DNA of 64,000 nt from Nageia nagi (GCA_050084985.1 JBITNC010000001.1:108438001-108502000), one strand, 5' to 3'; positions 11,190-24,660 are shown, numbered from the stretch's first letter. The notes: a model not told the origin generated them from the sequence alone. Made by a program: numbers and translations.

Positions 11190-12000
11190 AATGTTTTGAT
11201 TTACAAGAAACAAGTAGATACATCCACACACCCAAGTAGCACTATTTGAAATAAATGAAATGGAACATAAAACCTAAATAATGTGAATGAGAAATATGGA
11301 TGATACATGGAAGATATAGTATCATAGACTATAATGGTTAAAGGAAATGAAATTCATGGTAACAACAAGGATGCCCTTAAACTCTAATTTGATGAACAAG
11401 TTAGGAACCATATGTTTTTTATGTGTTTGGTTATGTATTAAAAGCATATTTTTGCCAACTTAGGTGGAAACTTAGAATATTTTTTTATTTAAATTTTGTG
11501 GATCATATGATGTATTTAAATAATTTCATATCACTTGTTGAATAATTTCCTTCCTTCTCCAAGCTAGTTTTTGGATCATATGGTGTATTTAAATCATTTT
11601 ATATCACATGTTGTATAGTTTTTTTCCTTATTCAAGCTATTTTTTAGATGATATGGTATATTTAAATAATTTAATATCACATCATATGGTGAAAACCAAA
11701 AAATAACTAAAAAATGTGCATGAGAGGACCTTAGGAAGGCACTTGGAATGTTTTTTATTATTTCAATTTTTTTGAGAAGAGGGGTTGAAGAGGAGAGGGG
11801 CATTTGGTGTATTTAAATCATTTCATATCACATAATATGGTGTATTTAAATTGTTACATATTACATATCATAATTTATTTATAAAAAAGTTATGATACAG
11901 GCTATGCAATGAAGGAGCCCACAATATATTCCATTATTTTTGTCTAACACATCCATACACCTAATTCAGGGTTTATGGGTATTTTGGCATTTAAGGGAAA
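11190..12000 (-). repeat. PPR-derived repeat family, inverted copies
   Basis: Read on the minus strand, 11941-11990 gives a decayed version of the end of a plant PPR protein: roughly MPKYPINPELGVWMC, the conserved MPI-P-VW-LLGAC region. A second minus-strand copy lies at 11196-11260. Between them, motifs such as ATATGGTGTATTTAAAT with CATTTCATATCAC recur at about 11500, 11580, 11655, 11803 and 11835. The non-coding part (CAACCCCT-C-TCAAAAAA on the minus strand, 11766-11800) reappears on the plus strand at about 23215 and 26480. This is therefore a repeat family that carries a PPR fragment, not a gene. Confidence 0.65.
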
Positions 12001-12109
12001 TTGGTACTTTGAATTTTTTTTGCATTCTTTTAGAAATATTATGAATCTTGCAATCATTACATATCATAAAAATATGTTTGCATTATACATCTTATAGTTA
12101 TGATTTCCC

Positions 12110-12515
12110 TGATAGATATGTATGCAAAGCATCAAACAATACATAAGGTTTGATAATTATTTCATGTATCTATGGGACTTTAAGTTTTTAGAATATATAT
12201 TTTATGTGTATCATGCAATTATTGCAAAATTTAAAGTTCAAATCTCCCTCAAGATAGTTTGCATGGCTAAGAAGGTCAACAATGCATGTATACTGATTAA
12301 TCCTATGATTACAAGATATGCAAAAAATGAAAGACTATAGATACTTTCAAGAAGATGCAATTATCAAGTATAAAACTAGCTTGGAGAAGGAAAGCAAAAA
12401 AATACCTAAGTTCCCATATATAATCTCATGGAATGTAATGATTAGAGGATATGTAATTCATAGCTAAAATAAATATGCCCTTTAACTCTTCAATTTTATG
12501 ACTAATTATTATCAT
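12110..12515 (+). pseudogene. PPR gene fragments
   Basis: Two short runs fit the plant PLS-type PPR consensus. At about 12113-12145 the frame reads IDMYAKHQTIHK (consensus LIDMYAKCG-I-KA). At about 12412-12500 another frame reads ISWNVMIRGYVIHS followed by a stop (consensus VSWN-MI-GY). PPR proteins bind organelle RNA and act in editing and processing in mitochondria and plastids. Here the frames are shifted and stopped, so no protein is possible. Confidence 0.65.
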
Positions 12516-13284
12516 ATTACACCCATAATGAAATATTATACTTTAAGAAAGTATAAAAACTAGTTCAAAAGTGGTAAGTTAGTAAAAATATGCTTGTAAT
12601 ACTTAGAAACTATTCAACCTAGAAATTTAAATGTTATGTTGCTTACCTACACAATAAGATCAAAAAGAAATATAAATGCCATTTTGCTTATCTAAGTACA
12701 ATATATGATATGAAATGAACCATATGGATTATATATAATGTTCAAAACTTCCTCAAGAGAGTATACATGGAAAAGAATGTCAACAATGTATGTATAATGA
12801 TTCATCATGCATTTGGTAAGTTACTGGGTATTTCAACTTATGAAAAATAACTTGGTGCTCTCTTTACACTTGCAATTTATAAATAGTAATAACATGATTA
12901 TAATAATTGACATGATTATAAGCATTGACTTGTGAAAAACCACTATGATAAGTATAATACTAATACAAATATAAATATTAATCAATTCTATCTATTAACA
13001 TTTCTATCTATATTATTGTATATGATATGTTATATTTCTTACCTCCATAATAAGCATAACAAGATATAAAGGTTGGATGTATTTTCTCCTGGATAACCTA
13101 TAGAAAATATAATGAATTAAAAAATTCAGGTCTAACTACACTTATAAGCTCTCAAAAGATATATCATTATTACGCTTTAGAATTATTCATAATGTTACCA
13201 TAGAATTAACTTGGATGCTTAAAAATGTAGAGATTGCAATATGATGAAGAAATTGCAATTGTATCCTATAACATGAAATGGTTT
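12516..13284. other. AT-rich flank of Tat 1, no gene seen
   Basis: No coding sequence is recognised. Short pieces resemble the PPR-derived repeat (for example TTCCTCAAGAGAGTATACATGG near 12750, like 12247). It was presumably continuous with the sequence at 23041 before Tat 1 inserted. Confidence 0.4.
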
Positions 13285-14058
13285 TGTTGATATGTGTTTT
13301 GGTATCACCTAAGGTTTTATTCTAAATAATCTAAAGTGAACATAAACATTCATTATATAATTTATGTAAGTTAATTAACCTAAATAAACATAAATGAATA
13401 AGGGAATACAATAATGTAGTAATAGAATAATAAAATTACATTGATGTTAAGATGTAAAAATGAGTTACAACCACTAAAGAGAACTAAGTAAAGTGAAATA
13501 TAAATACTTATGTTTCCTTACCTATGTTAAGGTATAGGATATTATGGACAAACTTATCAAAGAGTAGTGACCTTTCTATGTGAACCCTAAGGCCAACTAC
13601 AAAAGAAACACCAACATGGGCACAAACGTTAGCATGCACATGAACATTTCTTAAGAATGAGGTTCACCAAAAAGGATATATGAAAATAGATATGATGATA
13701 AGTAAAACCAAGCATATTATCATGGAAGTGGATAACAAATATTCATTTGAGTGGTAACAATATTCTAATCTCAAGAGGTGGCATTTAAAAACAACCAAGA
13801 GTAGGGTATTGGCTATCGATATGTAATCTTGACATGCTTTCCATAGGTTAGAGATACTTACATTTATATTAGGTGTGATTCACCATTTGACCCCTTGAAT
13901 ATTGGTTGAAGTCATCCCAATGTACCTAACATAAAACATAATAGCACAATATGATAAATATGTGAAAATAAGATAAAATATGACTAAAATGTGATTAAAT
14001 GTGTATCTAAAGTTGCATCTAAGTGGGACCATATTAAGGGGGCCACTTTTAAGTGTCA
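13285..14058 (-). repeat. 3' LTR of Tat 1
   Basis: About 774 bp, starting TGTTGATATG and ending GTGTCA on the plus strand. It aligns along its length with 22232-23040. The long shared stretch TTGACCCCTTGAATATTGG is a good anchor (13888 and 22859). Confidence 0.88.
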
Positions 14059-14080
14059 ATAGACTCCCTCCTTTGTAAGT
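14059..14080 (-). other. Polypurine tract of Tat 1
   Basis: On the minus strand the sequence reads AAAGGAGGGAGTCTAT directly before the TGACAC of the LTR. Confidence 0.75.
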
Positions 14081-15600
14081 ATAATGAAATTTAATATTTA
14101 AATAACATTATGCTTGGAAAGGAAGTAAAGGTAAAGAGAAACAAAATTGAAACTTCCCGAGTTTAGTTGTCAATATCATAAAGAATTTGATGATGTTATA
14201 TATTTATATCTCTTTACCTTGGTTTTGATATGTAATGGTTTGCATGTAGAAGAATCAACAAAGAACAAATAATGAAACTTGCAAATGAAAGGCACAACCT
14301 TCCAACCACATATATCATTGCTAACTCATAAAATATATAACAATGATAGTAAAAGAGAATATCATACCATTTCATCAAATGATATAACAATAATGGAGCA
14401 AGAATGAAATAAATTTAATATGAAACCATTGTCTTGAAAACACTAAATATAGAAATACTCAATATTTTATTCTTACATGCATACATAAGAAAATATGATA
14501 AAGGTATTTCCACATTATCATGGGGTATGTACCCCATTCCTAGATGGAGTACATGCAATTAGAACCATATATGTTAACATCATCATGAGGTACATGCCCC
14601 ATTTATAGATGCAAAATATAAATAAAAAATAATAATATGGTGATAGTTAGTTGAGATCTAAATAGTAAATGTCACTTAAATATAGAGGTTATTTAAGATT
14701 CAATCAACAAAGGTGCCTCAGAGACATGGATAGTTTGAATATTTCCCAACCATGTTGTATGATATGTTTCTCATTGCCATGAGGTGAATGCCCCATTCTT
14801 AGATGTGATTAAGGGTTGATTGGTTTTAATATTTACCAATAATGCATGATTATAGTACTAATGATAATATGGATATTATATTAATGATTAGTTTATTCCC
14901 AATCACTAGGATAATCCAATAAGAATGGTTGGTTTAGTCATAATCAAATGATCAAAATAGTGATGATTATTTAATGTCCATCCAATAAGTACATGATGTG
15001 CTAAGCAGATAATGAAGCATGATATGATTAAATTATGATCATGAAAGTAAAGGGAAGAGAGTTAAAAATGATACCTACACTTACCTATGATGAATAATGT
15101 GTTTTTATGTAGAAATATTAGCACAGGTACTAATGTTAGCATGAGCATGAAAGGTAGCATTTGCATTGAGCCTCACATTGATTCATATTTTAAAACTTTT
15201 CTAGTATTGATATATGATTGTATTAAGTGATTTAACTTATGTTTGGTACATAATAATAGTACAAGATTTTCTAATGTATTGTATACATAACTAATTAAAT
15301 TAACTTTATTGATCTGTAAATGGTAACTAACTATCTAATATCTAAAACTACCATATGGTCTATCTAATCTGAATATGATCATTGATTCCTATGATTTTTG
15401 TTTGAGTTTTGAAATGTACTAAGAATAGCAACATGGATGCTGGGAGAACTAATGAATCTTACATATAAAGCTAATGTGAGTGTTCACTCAACAAGAAGAA
15501 AAGAAAGCTAAGATATTGATACCTGACCTATGTACTAATAATTTAATGAATGATGACCTCCATAACCTATGTGATATGCTTCTCTTATCCATAAAATAAC
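14081..15600 (-). other. 3' UTR of Tat 1 with short repeats
   Basis: Noncoding DNA between integrase and the 3' LTR. A motif of about 30 bp (TGAGGTACATGCCCCATT...TAGATG) recurs near 14517, 14580 and 14775. Long 3' UTRs with tandem repeats are typical of Tat elements. Confidence 0.6.
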
Positions 15601-15619
15601 TTGAGATACTTTGCATTGG

Positions 15620-16904
15620 TTGAGAATTTATCGACTTTCCCATCAATTATTACTAACCTACATGCATTATTTAAATATTTAATCTTAATTATGTAGGGAC
15701 CAATCCAATTGTTCTCAAATTTACCTTTGTCTTATTTCTCAACCTATGACTTGTGATGATTTTCCTTGAGTACTAGATCACCCACTTGGAACTCTCATAG
15801 CACAATCTTATTTTCATATGATTTCTTGGTTCTTTTCAAATAAGCTATGAGATGTTCTAAGGTATGTACTCTCTTTTCATCCAATCCTTCTAGATACCTT
15901 AGTCTTCATTTTCATTGCTCTTCCCAATCAATAATGCCTTTTAGAGACACCCTTAGTGATAGTATCTCTACCTACAATGGTAATAATACTCATCTTTATA
16001 GACCAATGAAAATGGATTTCAACCTATAGCTTATCAAATGCTTGATCTATATACCCATAATGCATATATAAGCTATGAATGCCAATCTTTATGATTCTTC
16101 TTAACTAACTTGCATAATATGTTAGCAATTATCTTATTGGTTACTTTTATTTGTCCATTTTCTTATGGATACTAGGTTGATGAGAACCTTTTCCTGATCT
16201 TAAAACTCTTTCAAAAATCCCTAACATATTTTGTTTTGAATTTATTTCCATTATCCATCATGACATGAGATGGAAAACCAAATTTGGCTATGATGTTTTT
16301 AGTCATGAATTTAATAATTTAAGTCCCTTTGGAGGATCTCAAAGGTACAACTTCTACTCATTTTGTGAAGCATTCTATAGTAACTAGGATAATTTTGTAT
16401 CCCTCACTAGATTTGGGATTGATAACTCCAATTAAATCCATGGCCCAAATGGAAAAATGCCAAAGTTATATCATTGTGGCTAATTCACTTGAAGGATCTT
16501 GATTTAAGTTAGCATGCTCTTGACACTTTTTATATTTTTGAATATGTAAAATGAAATCCTTTTTCATAGGTGGCCAATAGTAACCTAGTATTAAGAGCTT
16601 ATGGTAAATGGCTTTACCATTAAAATGACCTCCATTTATGCTATCATGTACTTGTTCCATAGCCTTATTTGGTTTAGTTTCATTTAGATATCTAAGTGAA
16701 GTATTATCAAATGACCTTTTGTAAAGAATATTACCAATAATGAAATACCTCCATGTGTATTCATTTGATGAATTTAAATTTACATGAATTTGAAATCTTT
16801 CTTTGCTTGAGGTACTTGTAGATATTATCATACTATACATGCAATGGGAGAATAACACATATGAATGGTTCCCTCTTGAAGAACCCTTGAAACTAATCAT
16901 CATC
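15620..16904 (-). pseudogene. Tat 1 integrase, broken
   Basis: Minus strand, in order. From 16904 to 16466 there is an open frame holding the zinc-binding N-terminal domain: YFIIGNILYKRSFDN, then VHDSINGGHFNGKAIYH, LGYYWPPMKKD and KYKKCQEH (the H-H-C-C type; the first Cys of the usual C-x2-C is missing). From about 16460 to 15950 the catalytic core reads MDLIGVINPKSSEGYKIILV, FGFPSHVMMDNGNKF and later NGQIKVTNKIIANIL. The two aspartates are present but the catalytic glutamate of the NGQ-AEATN motif is lysine. A stop replaces tryptophan in FTK*VEVV. The tail has VGDLVLKE in a shifted frame near 15780. Integrase would join element DNA to the chromosome; this copy cannot. Confidence 0.88.
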
Positions 16905-17071
16905 TAGAAAGGAATAATATTTAAGGCTATTGATTTTGATTATGGTTTTCTCATATTCAACTAAGATAGGTGTAAGTGAAGCAACATTATCCATAACATA
17001 AACAAATTTATTATTGTTCCTTCAAATATTCTCAAACTGAATTTGTGTGAATCTCCTACATGTTTATATGG

Positions 17072-17368
17072 CTACAATATATCATATTTTATGTTGTAAG
17101 CATCATTGATATGATTGACTACATGTTGTGAGTCACCATAAACTTTGATATTATTGATTCCAAGGTCTATTACTTCCTTTAATATAGAGACTAAAACCTC
17201 ATACTTAGCCATGTTTTTTTTACATTCAAAATTCAAATTATAAGCCATAGGAACCATACAACATTTAGAAGATACTAGCATAATTCTTGCCCCAACCCCT
17301 TGCAAACATTTTGAGCCATCAATGAATAGTGTCCATGTCTTATCCTTACACTTGTCAACTAGTGCCAT
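17072..17368 (-). pseudogene. Tat 1 archaeal-type RNase H fragment
   Basis: A 98-codon open frame reads WTLFIDGSKCLQGVGARIML with the first active-site Asp, then YNLNFECKKNMAKYEVLV and IKVYGDSQHVVNHIN with a later Asp. The Glu of the usual NMAEYEAL active-site motif is lysine. This extra RNase H, placed between the normal RNase H and integrase, is the hallmark of the Tat lineage. The ATG used by the open frame is internal to the polyprotein and not a real start. Confidence 0.88.
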
Positions 17369-17399
17369 AAGCTCATTCTTGTTACTATGTTCATCACAT

Positions 17400-17960
17400 G
17401 ATGTTGTTGCAAGAATATTAGATATAACCTATCCTTTGACTACTTTTTAGCATGTGTATAGGAGATAAAACACTCATAGTTCTATGATCTATTTTGCTAA
17501 TCTTCCTTGCAACTATGATTTTGATAGAAAATAACTTAGTGGATTAGCTTGATCCATAATGAAAGCAGTGTTGATGATCATGTAGTGCCTCAATTTTTGA
17601 GTTGTATAGACTATGAAATAACATAACTTCTAGATTGGTGTGTAGTTAACTTTTGCATTTTGTAGTGTCTTTAATAAATAATACGTAGATCTTTCTCCAT
17701 TTTTATTGTTAAGTTGCATAAGTACTATCTCAATAGTGTTGGTTGTAGTTGAAATGTATAAGTATAGAGGCTTGGTGTGATCAAATGGTTGTAAAGAAAG
17801 AGGATTAAGAAAGTAACTCTTTATATATTTAAATACCTTTTAACAATACTTTGTCCATATAAACTAATTTCCCTACTTGAGCAAGTAAGAGAATGGAGTT
17901 TTTTTATTTTCTAATTGAGCCATGAATCTTTTGCCTACTTGTAGTTTCCTTGAAGAATTC
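17400..17960 (-). pseudogene. Tat 1 gypsy-type RNase H, badly decayed
   Basis: This stretch lies between RT and the archaeal-type RNase H, where the normal gypsy RNase H belongs. Only short pieces are readable, such as YTYTFQLQPT and QKLTTHQSRSYVISY; stops are frequent. Confidence 0.5.
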
Positions 17961-18880
17961 TAAGCTATATATTGTTTCTTGATCGAGTCATATCCATTAT
18001 AGCTTTGAGCTTTTTAGGATCTATCTCTATGCCTCTGTTAGATACAATGTAACCATGCAGCTTACCACTAGATACTCTTAAAACACACTTCTTAGGATTT
18101 AGCTTCAAGTTAAATTATCTCATCCTTTCAAAAATGAGTTTTACTTACTCTAAATTATTTTCCTTCCTAGTTAATTTAGTAAGAATATCATCAAAATAAA
18201 CTTCAATTGATTTATGAATAAGGTCATGAAACATAATTACCATTTCTCTTTCATATGTTGCCCCTACATTTTTGAGGCCAAAGGTTATGAATACCCACAA
18301 AAATATTCCCTAAGGGGTGGTGAAGGTTATTGATCCTCTTTTATTGATCCTAATTTGATTGTATCTTGAGAAATCATCCATTAATGATAACATCTTATGT
18401 CTTGCCATAGAATCCATAATTATGTCAATGTGTGGTAATGGAAAGTTATCCTTTGGATAAGACTTGTTTAAATCCTTGAAATATATGCAATATTTATTTT
18501 TTACATTTGGTTTCAAAATTAAAATAATGTTGGTTGACCAAGGTGAATAATCAATAGGCTTAATGAATCTTGCTTTATGATATTTTTCAATCTTCTTCCT
18601 GACTAATAAAGAGTGCTTTGGGTGTATTGGTATTCTTTGTTGCTATACAGGCTTGAAACCTTCTTGTACCACCAGATTATGAATCACAAATTTTGGATCT
18701 AGAATTTTCATGTCATTGTATTCCCAAGAAAAAATTTCCTTGAATTTTATCTAGAATCAATGATACATTTTATTATCTTCCCTAATGATTCCTATTTTAA
18801 TATGAATAATCTTTGGTACCTCCTCTATACCAAGGTTGATCTTAATGGGAGGCTCATTAACCATGGTATCTCATCACAAG
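17960..18880 (-). pseudogene. Tat 1 reverse transcriptase, broken
   Basis: Mostly readable on the minus strand with few stops. It begins with VNEPPIKINLG (about 18860), passes WEYNDMKILDPKFVIHNL and HHKARF-like primer-grip approach, then CIYFKDLNKSYPKDNFPLPH (about 18490-18430), MLSLMDDFSRYNQIRI, GATYEREMV and the active site VYFDDIL near 18187-18207 (Y-F-D-D; the usual second residue is Val). It ends with LNPKKCVLRVSSGKLHGYIV and IEIDPKKLKAI near 18080-18005. This enzyme copies element RNA into DNA. The main catalytic aspartates are kept, but stops (for example after FTTP at 18310) break it. Confidence 0.9.
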
Positions 18881-18935
18881 GTTAAGAAAATTTAGGCAAT
18901 GCACTCAATCCTATTATGAAATGAGAGCAAGAATG

Positions 18936-18936
<1 letters not shown>

Positions 18937-18987
<51 letters not shown>
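18937..18987. repeat. (CA)n microsatellite
   Basis: About 25 uninterrupted CA units inside Tat 1, between RT and the linker frame. It must have expanded after or within the element. Confidence 0.95.
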
Positions 18988-18990
<3 letters not shown>

Positions 18991-19006
18991 AGCTACCTAG
19001 CCTACT

Positions 19007-19354
19007 TTATACAATGAAAGAATAAGGTAGGCTAGTGTAGTGAAAAAAATTGACTATGTCCTCAATATCCTCTTCAAAATAAGCATATATATGATAAGAA
19101 ACCTTACCTTGTATCTTGGGATGGAATGATTTTAACTCTAACCATGCCCCCAACATGTTTAGGAGTGCATCATGCATTTTGAATACATCAATAGACCTAG
19201 AAACTATCGTATCAAGCATAAGGTAAGAGGAATCACAATTTATTTCCTTAACATAGGTGCTAAGGTTAGAGTAGGAACAAACATTAGCATGGGAATTAGA
19301 TATATCATGGGAAATAGCATTATTTGTAGTTTTTCCCTTGAGTTCTAATGCCAA
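19007..19354 (-). pseudogene. Tat 1 pol linker between protease and RT
   Basis: A 115-codon open frame with no motif I recognise. It lies where Tat polyproteins have a long, poorly conserved acidic linker before RT. It includes HDALLNMLGAWLELKSFHPK and ends with an acidic run EEDIEDIVNFFH. Read as part of the polyprotein rather than a separate gene. Confidence 0.5.
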
Positions 19355-20089
19355 CTAAACCATATTGATTGACAATAACTCTTACTTTGCTTTAGATTCT
19401 TTGTCATTGTTGTATGAGACCAAACATCTCTGATCTGCCTTCTTTTCTTTTTATTTGAATAAAACATATTTGCAAGTAGTTATTTATTTAACTCACACAT
19501 ATTTGCATGTACTTATTCAATTCCATGTTCATTTTTTCCAAGTCCTTTACCTCTATGTCTTCTAGATTCCATGTATTATGTTATTAATGGTGCATGACAC
19601 CTCATCTATCTTATTTTCTTATTAACATTTACATAGGATGCTACTTTTTATTATCTAGATATAATTCTAATTTTGATTCTAAATTTTTATTATTATACAA
19701 TATCATCTTGACATCATCATCTTTTGATTCTGATTGATCCTAGCTACATTTGTAACAATGAGAGTAGTGCAAATGTAGAGATGAGCTTGGGTGTTGATGT
19801 TGATGCATATGTTATTCATATTGAGTTTTTTTATATATAACTAATTGTTTGATATGTTATTTGATGATTTTTTAGCTAACAATATATGTATCAATACCTA
19901 TTTCTTTGTACAATTTCATAGTATCACTATCTTCATCTTCCTCACTCTCTTCACCATTATCTTCATGAATTTTAATATTTCTATATGGACCTATGATATT
20001 CCAAACTTATGCAATCATGTTTGTATTTTATTCCACTACTTAAATTGTATATTATTTTCCATCATTTTTAAATTTAATCAACCTGTGTA

Positions 20090-20450
20090 ATGTAGATGGT
20101 ATGCACCTCATAGGGTGTATCCATTTTCTCTCCGAAGGAGGATATCATAATGAAGCTTCTTGTGAGCATATTAAGTCATAACTTTCATTATCTTTGATCC
20201 AAATTGAATAGGTAACATGATATGTTTAGGAAATTATTTTCTATCATTATCATAACCTATGATATTATACTTCTTTTGTACAAATTTTGGAATTAATTTA
20301 TCACAAAATTTCTTTACTAAGTTAATGGAGAAAATATTCAAACCTGCACCACCATCTACAAATGAATGCTTAACTATTTTACCTATTAACTTTATAGATA
20401 TATGGATTGGAAAGAATTTATCAATTATATCATCATTAGGAATTTCATAT
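20090..20450 (-). pseudogene. Tat 1 aspartic protease remnant
   Basis: The minus strand reads PIHISIKLIGKIVKHSFVDG followed by GAGLNIFSINLVKKF (VDGGAG at 20343-20360). This fits the retroviral-type protease active site of plant gypsy elements (D-x-G with hydrophobics and LN). Downstream pieces such as PIQFGSKIMK are weaker. The protease would cut the polyprotein. Stops follow. Confidence 0.7.
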
Positions 20451-20929
20451 TAAATAAATGTGACATCATTCTTGAAACAACCAATCATTTCTACCAATGA
20501 GTCACTAGAAATATTCGTATCAACATCAATGCCACTAACAAGTTCAAATATTGTTATTCTATGCTCTTAATATGTTTTGAATAATTGAAGAAAATTTATT
20601 TTAGCATTTGTATTTTCAATATTTTATAGAATATCCTTTTTGAATTTATCTTTCCTCTTTTTCTTAAGAGAAGTTTTAGAAGGTACCTCTTTTGAAGTAG
20701 AAACTAGGTTAGGAATAGCTTTCTTTGATCTTGTGGCTACATTGCATGTTTGTTCCAAATCTGAACTTGCATTTAAATTTGCTTTTGCATTGAATTAATT
20801 ATAAAACTCAAAATATTCACCATTATCATAATATATAATCATGTTCACCATGTTTAGGGAAGGTAGATCCTAATTTTTGACTTTGAGCACATCATTTTCA
20901 TGTGAAATTGTATCACTATCCAACAAGTG

Positions 20930-21900
20930 TTTTAACTTATTTCGAAAACATAACAACCTATTTTATTATATCCTTTAATTTTATCATATTTATAAAATTG
21001 ATTTTCCCTATACCAACTAGGATTTTTATCATTAGGTCCATATTATTTTCCTTAAATTCATTTAATTAAACCCTTTTGTAAATATTCCTCAAATATTTGA
21101 TTACAGTTTGGTGGTAATGGATACATCTCTCTAGCTAATTTTCTATCTTTAGGCTGATCTTAGTGGGATGTTTCAACTACATTAATTGAATTATCATCTT
21201 TTTTACTATAGGACTTCCTACTATTATCTTTATTAAAGAGTATGATGAGTACTTAAGAAAATTAGAACTTATTAAGAATACTTCCTTCTCAATAAGAAAA
21301 TAAATATATGTATAAATAAACCATTAACATGCTTAAGATCCTTTTTAACCAAGATCAAGATGAATATTTTCAAGGAATACCTTTGCAATAAATCTCTCTT
21401 CCACCTTTTATTCAATGGATCTCCAATGCTTAATGAATTTGGGAGAAAAATTTTCCAACCTCTCCATTTTTCCTTGTTTACAATGGATCAAATCTATTAA
21501 ATAAATTTATTTCTTCACATTGCATCTAAAGTGAGCCTTGAATTGATATTTGAATTGCTAATATAATGTTATATAACTTGGTTCCAAGCTATGAAACTAC
21601 TTGCTAGCTTCACAGATTAGACTCATAAGGAAATACATTTCTTTCAAATGATCATTACTCCTAGTTTTAAGTTCTATAATATATAAAAAACCATGAAGAT
21701 GAGTGAGAATATTAGTCTCACCATTAAAATTTTTGAATTTAGGATCCTTATCTATACCAACAAGGACTGTATTTTGAATCTCCATGCTTAATGAATTACC
21801 TTTATTTTCTATTAGATCTATGCAAACTCTAAATTTTCTCCCAAGCTATGCAACTTGAGACTCAAGATGTTTGAAATCTTTATTGGTGAAGGTTGTTAAA
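20930..21900 (-). pseudogene. Tat 1 gag remnant
   Basis: An open frame at 21785-21597 reads KFKNFNGETNILTHLHGFLY and ends MYFLMSLICEASK. The next codon is a stop, then FHSLEPSYIT, QFKAHFRCNVKK and IYLIDLIHCKQGKMERLENF follow in the same direction. This is the standard plant gag core (FDG-T-P-HL...F-SL-G-A--WF--L...F). A run near 20950-21000 (QFYKYDKIKGYNKIGCYVF) may be a decayed zinc knuckle, but only one cysteine remains. Gag would coat the element RNA. Confidence 0.8.
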
Positions 21901-22231
21901 TTAGATGCATGATTGATAGTGTTTGCACTATTTTTAGCATTGGAATTGATGGTATCATTCACCCTAATGTGGACATCTATGTTAGTCTAAGTAATTATTT
22001 AGACTATCAATGTAGATGCTTTCATAATAAGAGCTTGAAACTTAGGTATTACCATCAATTTGGTTAAGACTTTGGGATTTATGTTTACCATTTCTATCAC
22101 ACTCACAAAATCATTGATTGAATGCAATAAAAACCCTAAGGTTTTTGATAAAAATATGTGTAGGTTCAAGAGAACTAATAGTCTAACCCTAATTAAGAGA
22201 AAGAAAATGTTATAAAAGGTGGGTACTAATA

Positions 22232-23040
22232 TGATGATATGTATTTTAGTATCACCTAGGATTTTATTATAAATGAGCCAAAGTGCACGTAAACATTTAG
22301 TGTATGATTTATCTAAGCTAATTAACCTAAATAAACATACATGAATAAGGGAATACAATAGTGTAGAAACAAAATAATGAAATTACATTGATATCAAAAT
22401 GTAGAAATGAGCTACATATACTAAAGAGAAAGGAATCAAGTGAAAGATAAATACCTATGTATTCTTACCTATTTTGAGGTCAAGGATATGATATATGAAC
22501 TTATCAAATGGTAGTGATCTTGTTGTACGAATCCCAAGGCCAATTGTAGAAGAAACACCAACATGGAACAAAATATTTGAGAGCTCAATGTGGGAAAAAA
22601 TGTTAGTGTGGGCATAAATATTTTTAAATAATGAGGTTCACCAATAAGCATCAATGAAAATGAAGATGATGACAAGTCAAATTGAGCATATGATCACAAA
22701 AGTGAATAACAAATATTCACTTGAGTGGTTACAAGATTCCAATATCAATAGGTGGTATTTGGAAACACTAAAGACTATGGTAACAACTATCGAGATGTAA
22801 TCTTAATATGCTTTCCCTAGGTTAGATATACTTACATTTATATCAAGATGATTCACCATTTGACCCCTTGAATATTGGTTGAAATAATCCTAATTTACCT
22901 AACATAAAACATAACAACACAACTTGAAAAATATGTGATAATAAGGTAAAATATGACTAAAACATGATTAAATGTGATTAATGTATGTGTAAAGTTGCAT
23001 CTAAGTGGTACCATGTTAAGGAGGCCACTTTTAGGTGTCA
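22232..23040 (-). repeat. 5' LTR of Tat 1
   Basis: About 809 bp, starting TGATGATATG and ending GTGTCA on the plus strand, aligning with 13285-14058. Substitutions and small indels are frequent, so the insertion is old. On the minus strand the bases after the LTR read TTAGTACCCACC. This may be a decayed primer site but matches no tRNA I can name. Confidence 0.88.
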
Positions 23041-24234
<1,194 letters not shown>

Positions 24235-24289
24235 GTGACTAGTCAATTTTATTAGGCTATGCTTTGAAAGCCCATGGCTAGCATCATAA

Positions 24290-24660
24290 TTGGGATCAAT
24301 ATGATTAAGCTTAGCTATCAAAATACCCATAAACTCTAAATTGGGTATGTGGATGTGTCTACATGGTATTTTATAAATTGAATATTATGGTTTTGAATGC
24401 TCAAATAGACATTTATGCAAAATAGGAGCTTTAGAAGAAGGTATGGACATCCATCAAAGAGTAGTTGAAAATGGTTTTACCTTGAATATTATGGTTCTGA
24501 ATTACTTGATAGATATGTATGAAAAATGTGAAACAATACATAAGGCCAAGGAATTATTTCACAAGATCCATGATGTGATATTAAATGATTTGAATATAGT
24601 ACAATATGATCCAAAAAATAGCTTGGAGAAGGAAAGCAACTATTTAGCCTAGAAATTTTC
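24290..24660 (+). pseudogene. PPR gene fragment A
   Basis: At 24310-24360 the sequence reads KIPINSKLGMWMCLHG, a decayed MPI-P---W--LLG motif. From 24415 the frame runs KIGALEEGMDIHQRVVENGF, then TLNIMVLNYLIDMYEKCETI and HKAKELFHKIHD. This is a close fit to the plant PLS-class PPR consensus (MGALEQG--IH--V--NGF, NALIDMYAKCG, A-ELFDKM). The frame is open from 24443 to the stop at 24652 but covers only about one and a half motifs, and the flanks are non-coding. It is the best-preserved PPR piece here. An intact PPR protein would have many such motifs and an organelle targeting peptide. Confidence 0.85.

Larger units (their letters stand above)
13285..23040 (-). mobile_element. Tat-type Ty3-gypsy element 1 (decayed)
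   Basis: Two alignable direct repeats of about 0.8 kb bound the element. In minus-strand order the interior holds gag, a possible zinc knuckle, protease, a linker, RT, RNase H, an archaeal-type RNase H and integrase. The extra archaeal-type RNase H and the RT wording (PKDNFPLPHIDIIMD) place it in the Ogre/Tat group of non-chromodomain gypsy elements (established lineage feature). A purine tract lies directly inside the left LTR on the minus strand. All genes are interrupted by stops and frameshifts. I did not find a matching target duplication: the flanks read GGTTT on the left and AAAAG on the right. Confidence 0.9.

Noticed and set aside
16466-16903. 145-codon frame as an independent gene starting at its ATG
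   Set aside because: It is the integrase N-terminal part of the Tat 1 polyprotein, and the ATG is internal.
22205-22231. Primer binding site for Tat 1
   Set aside because: TTAGTACCCACC follows the LTR but matches no tRNA 3' end that I can name.
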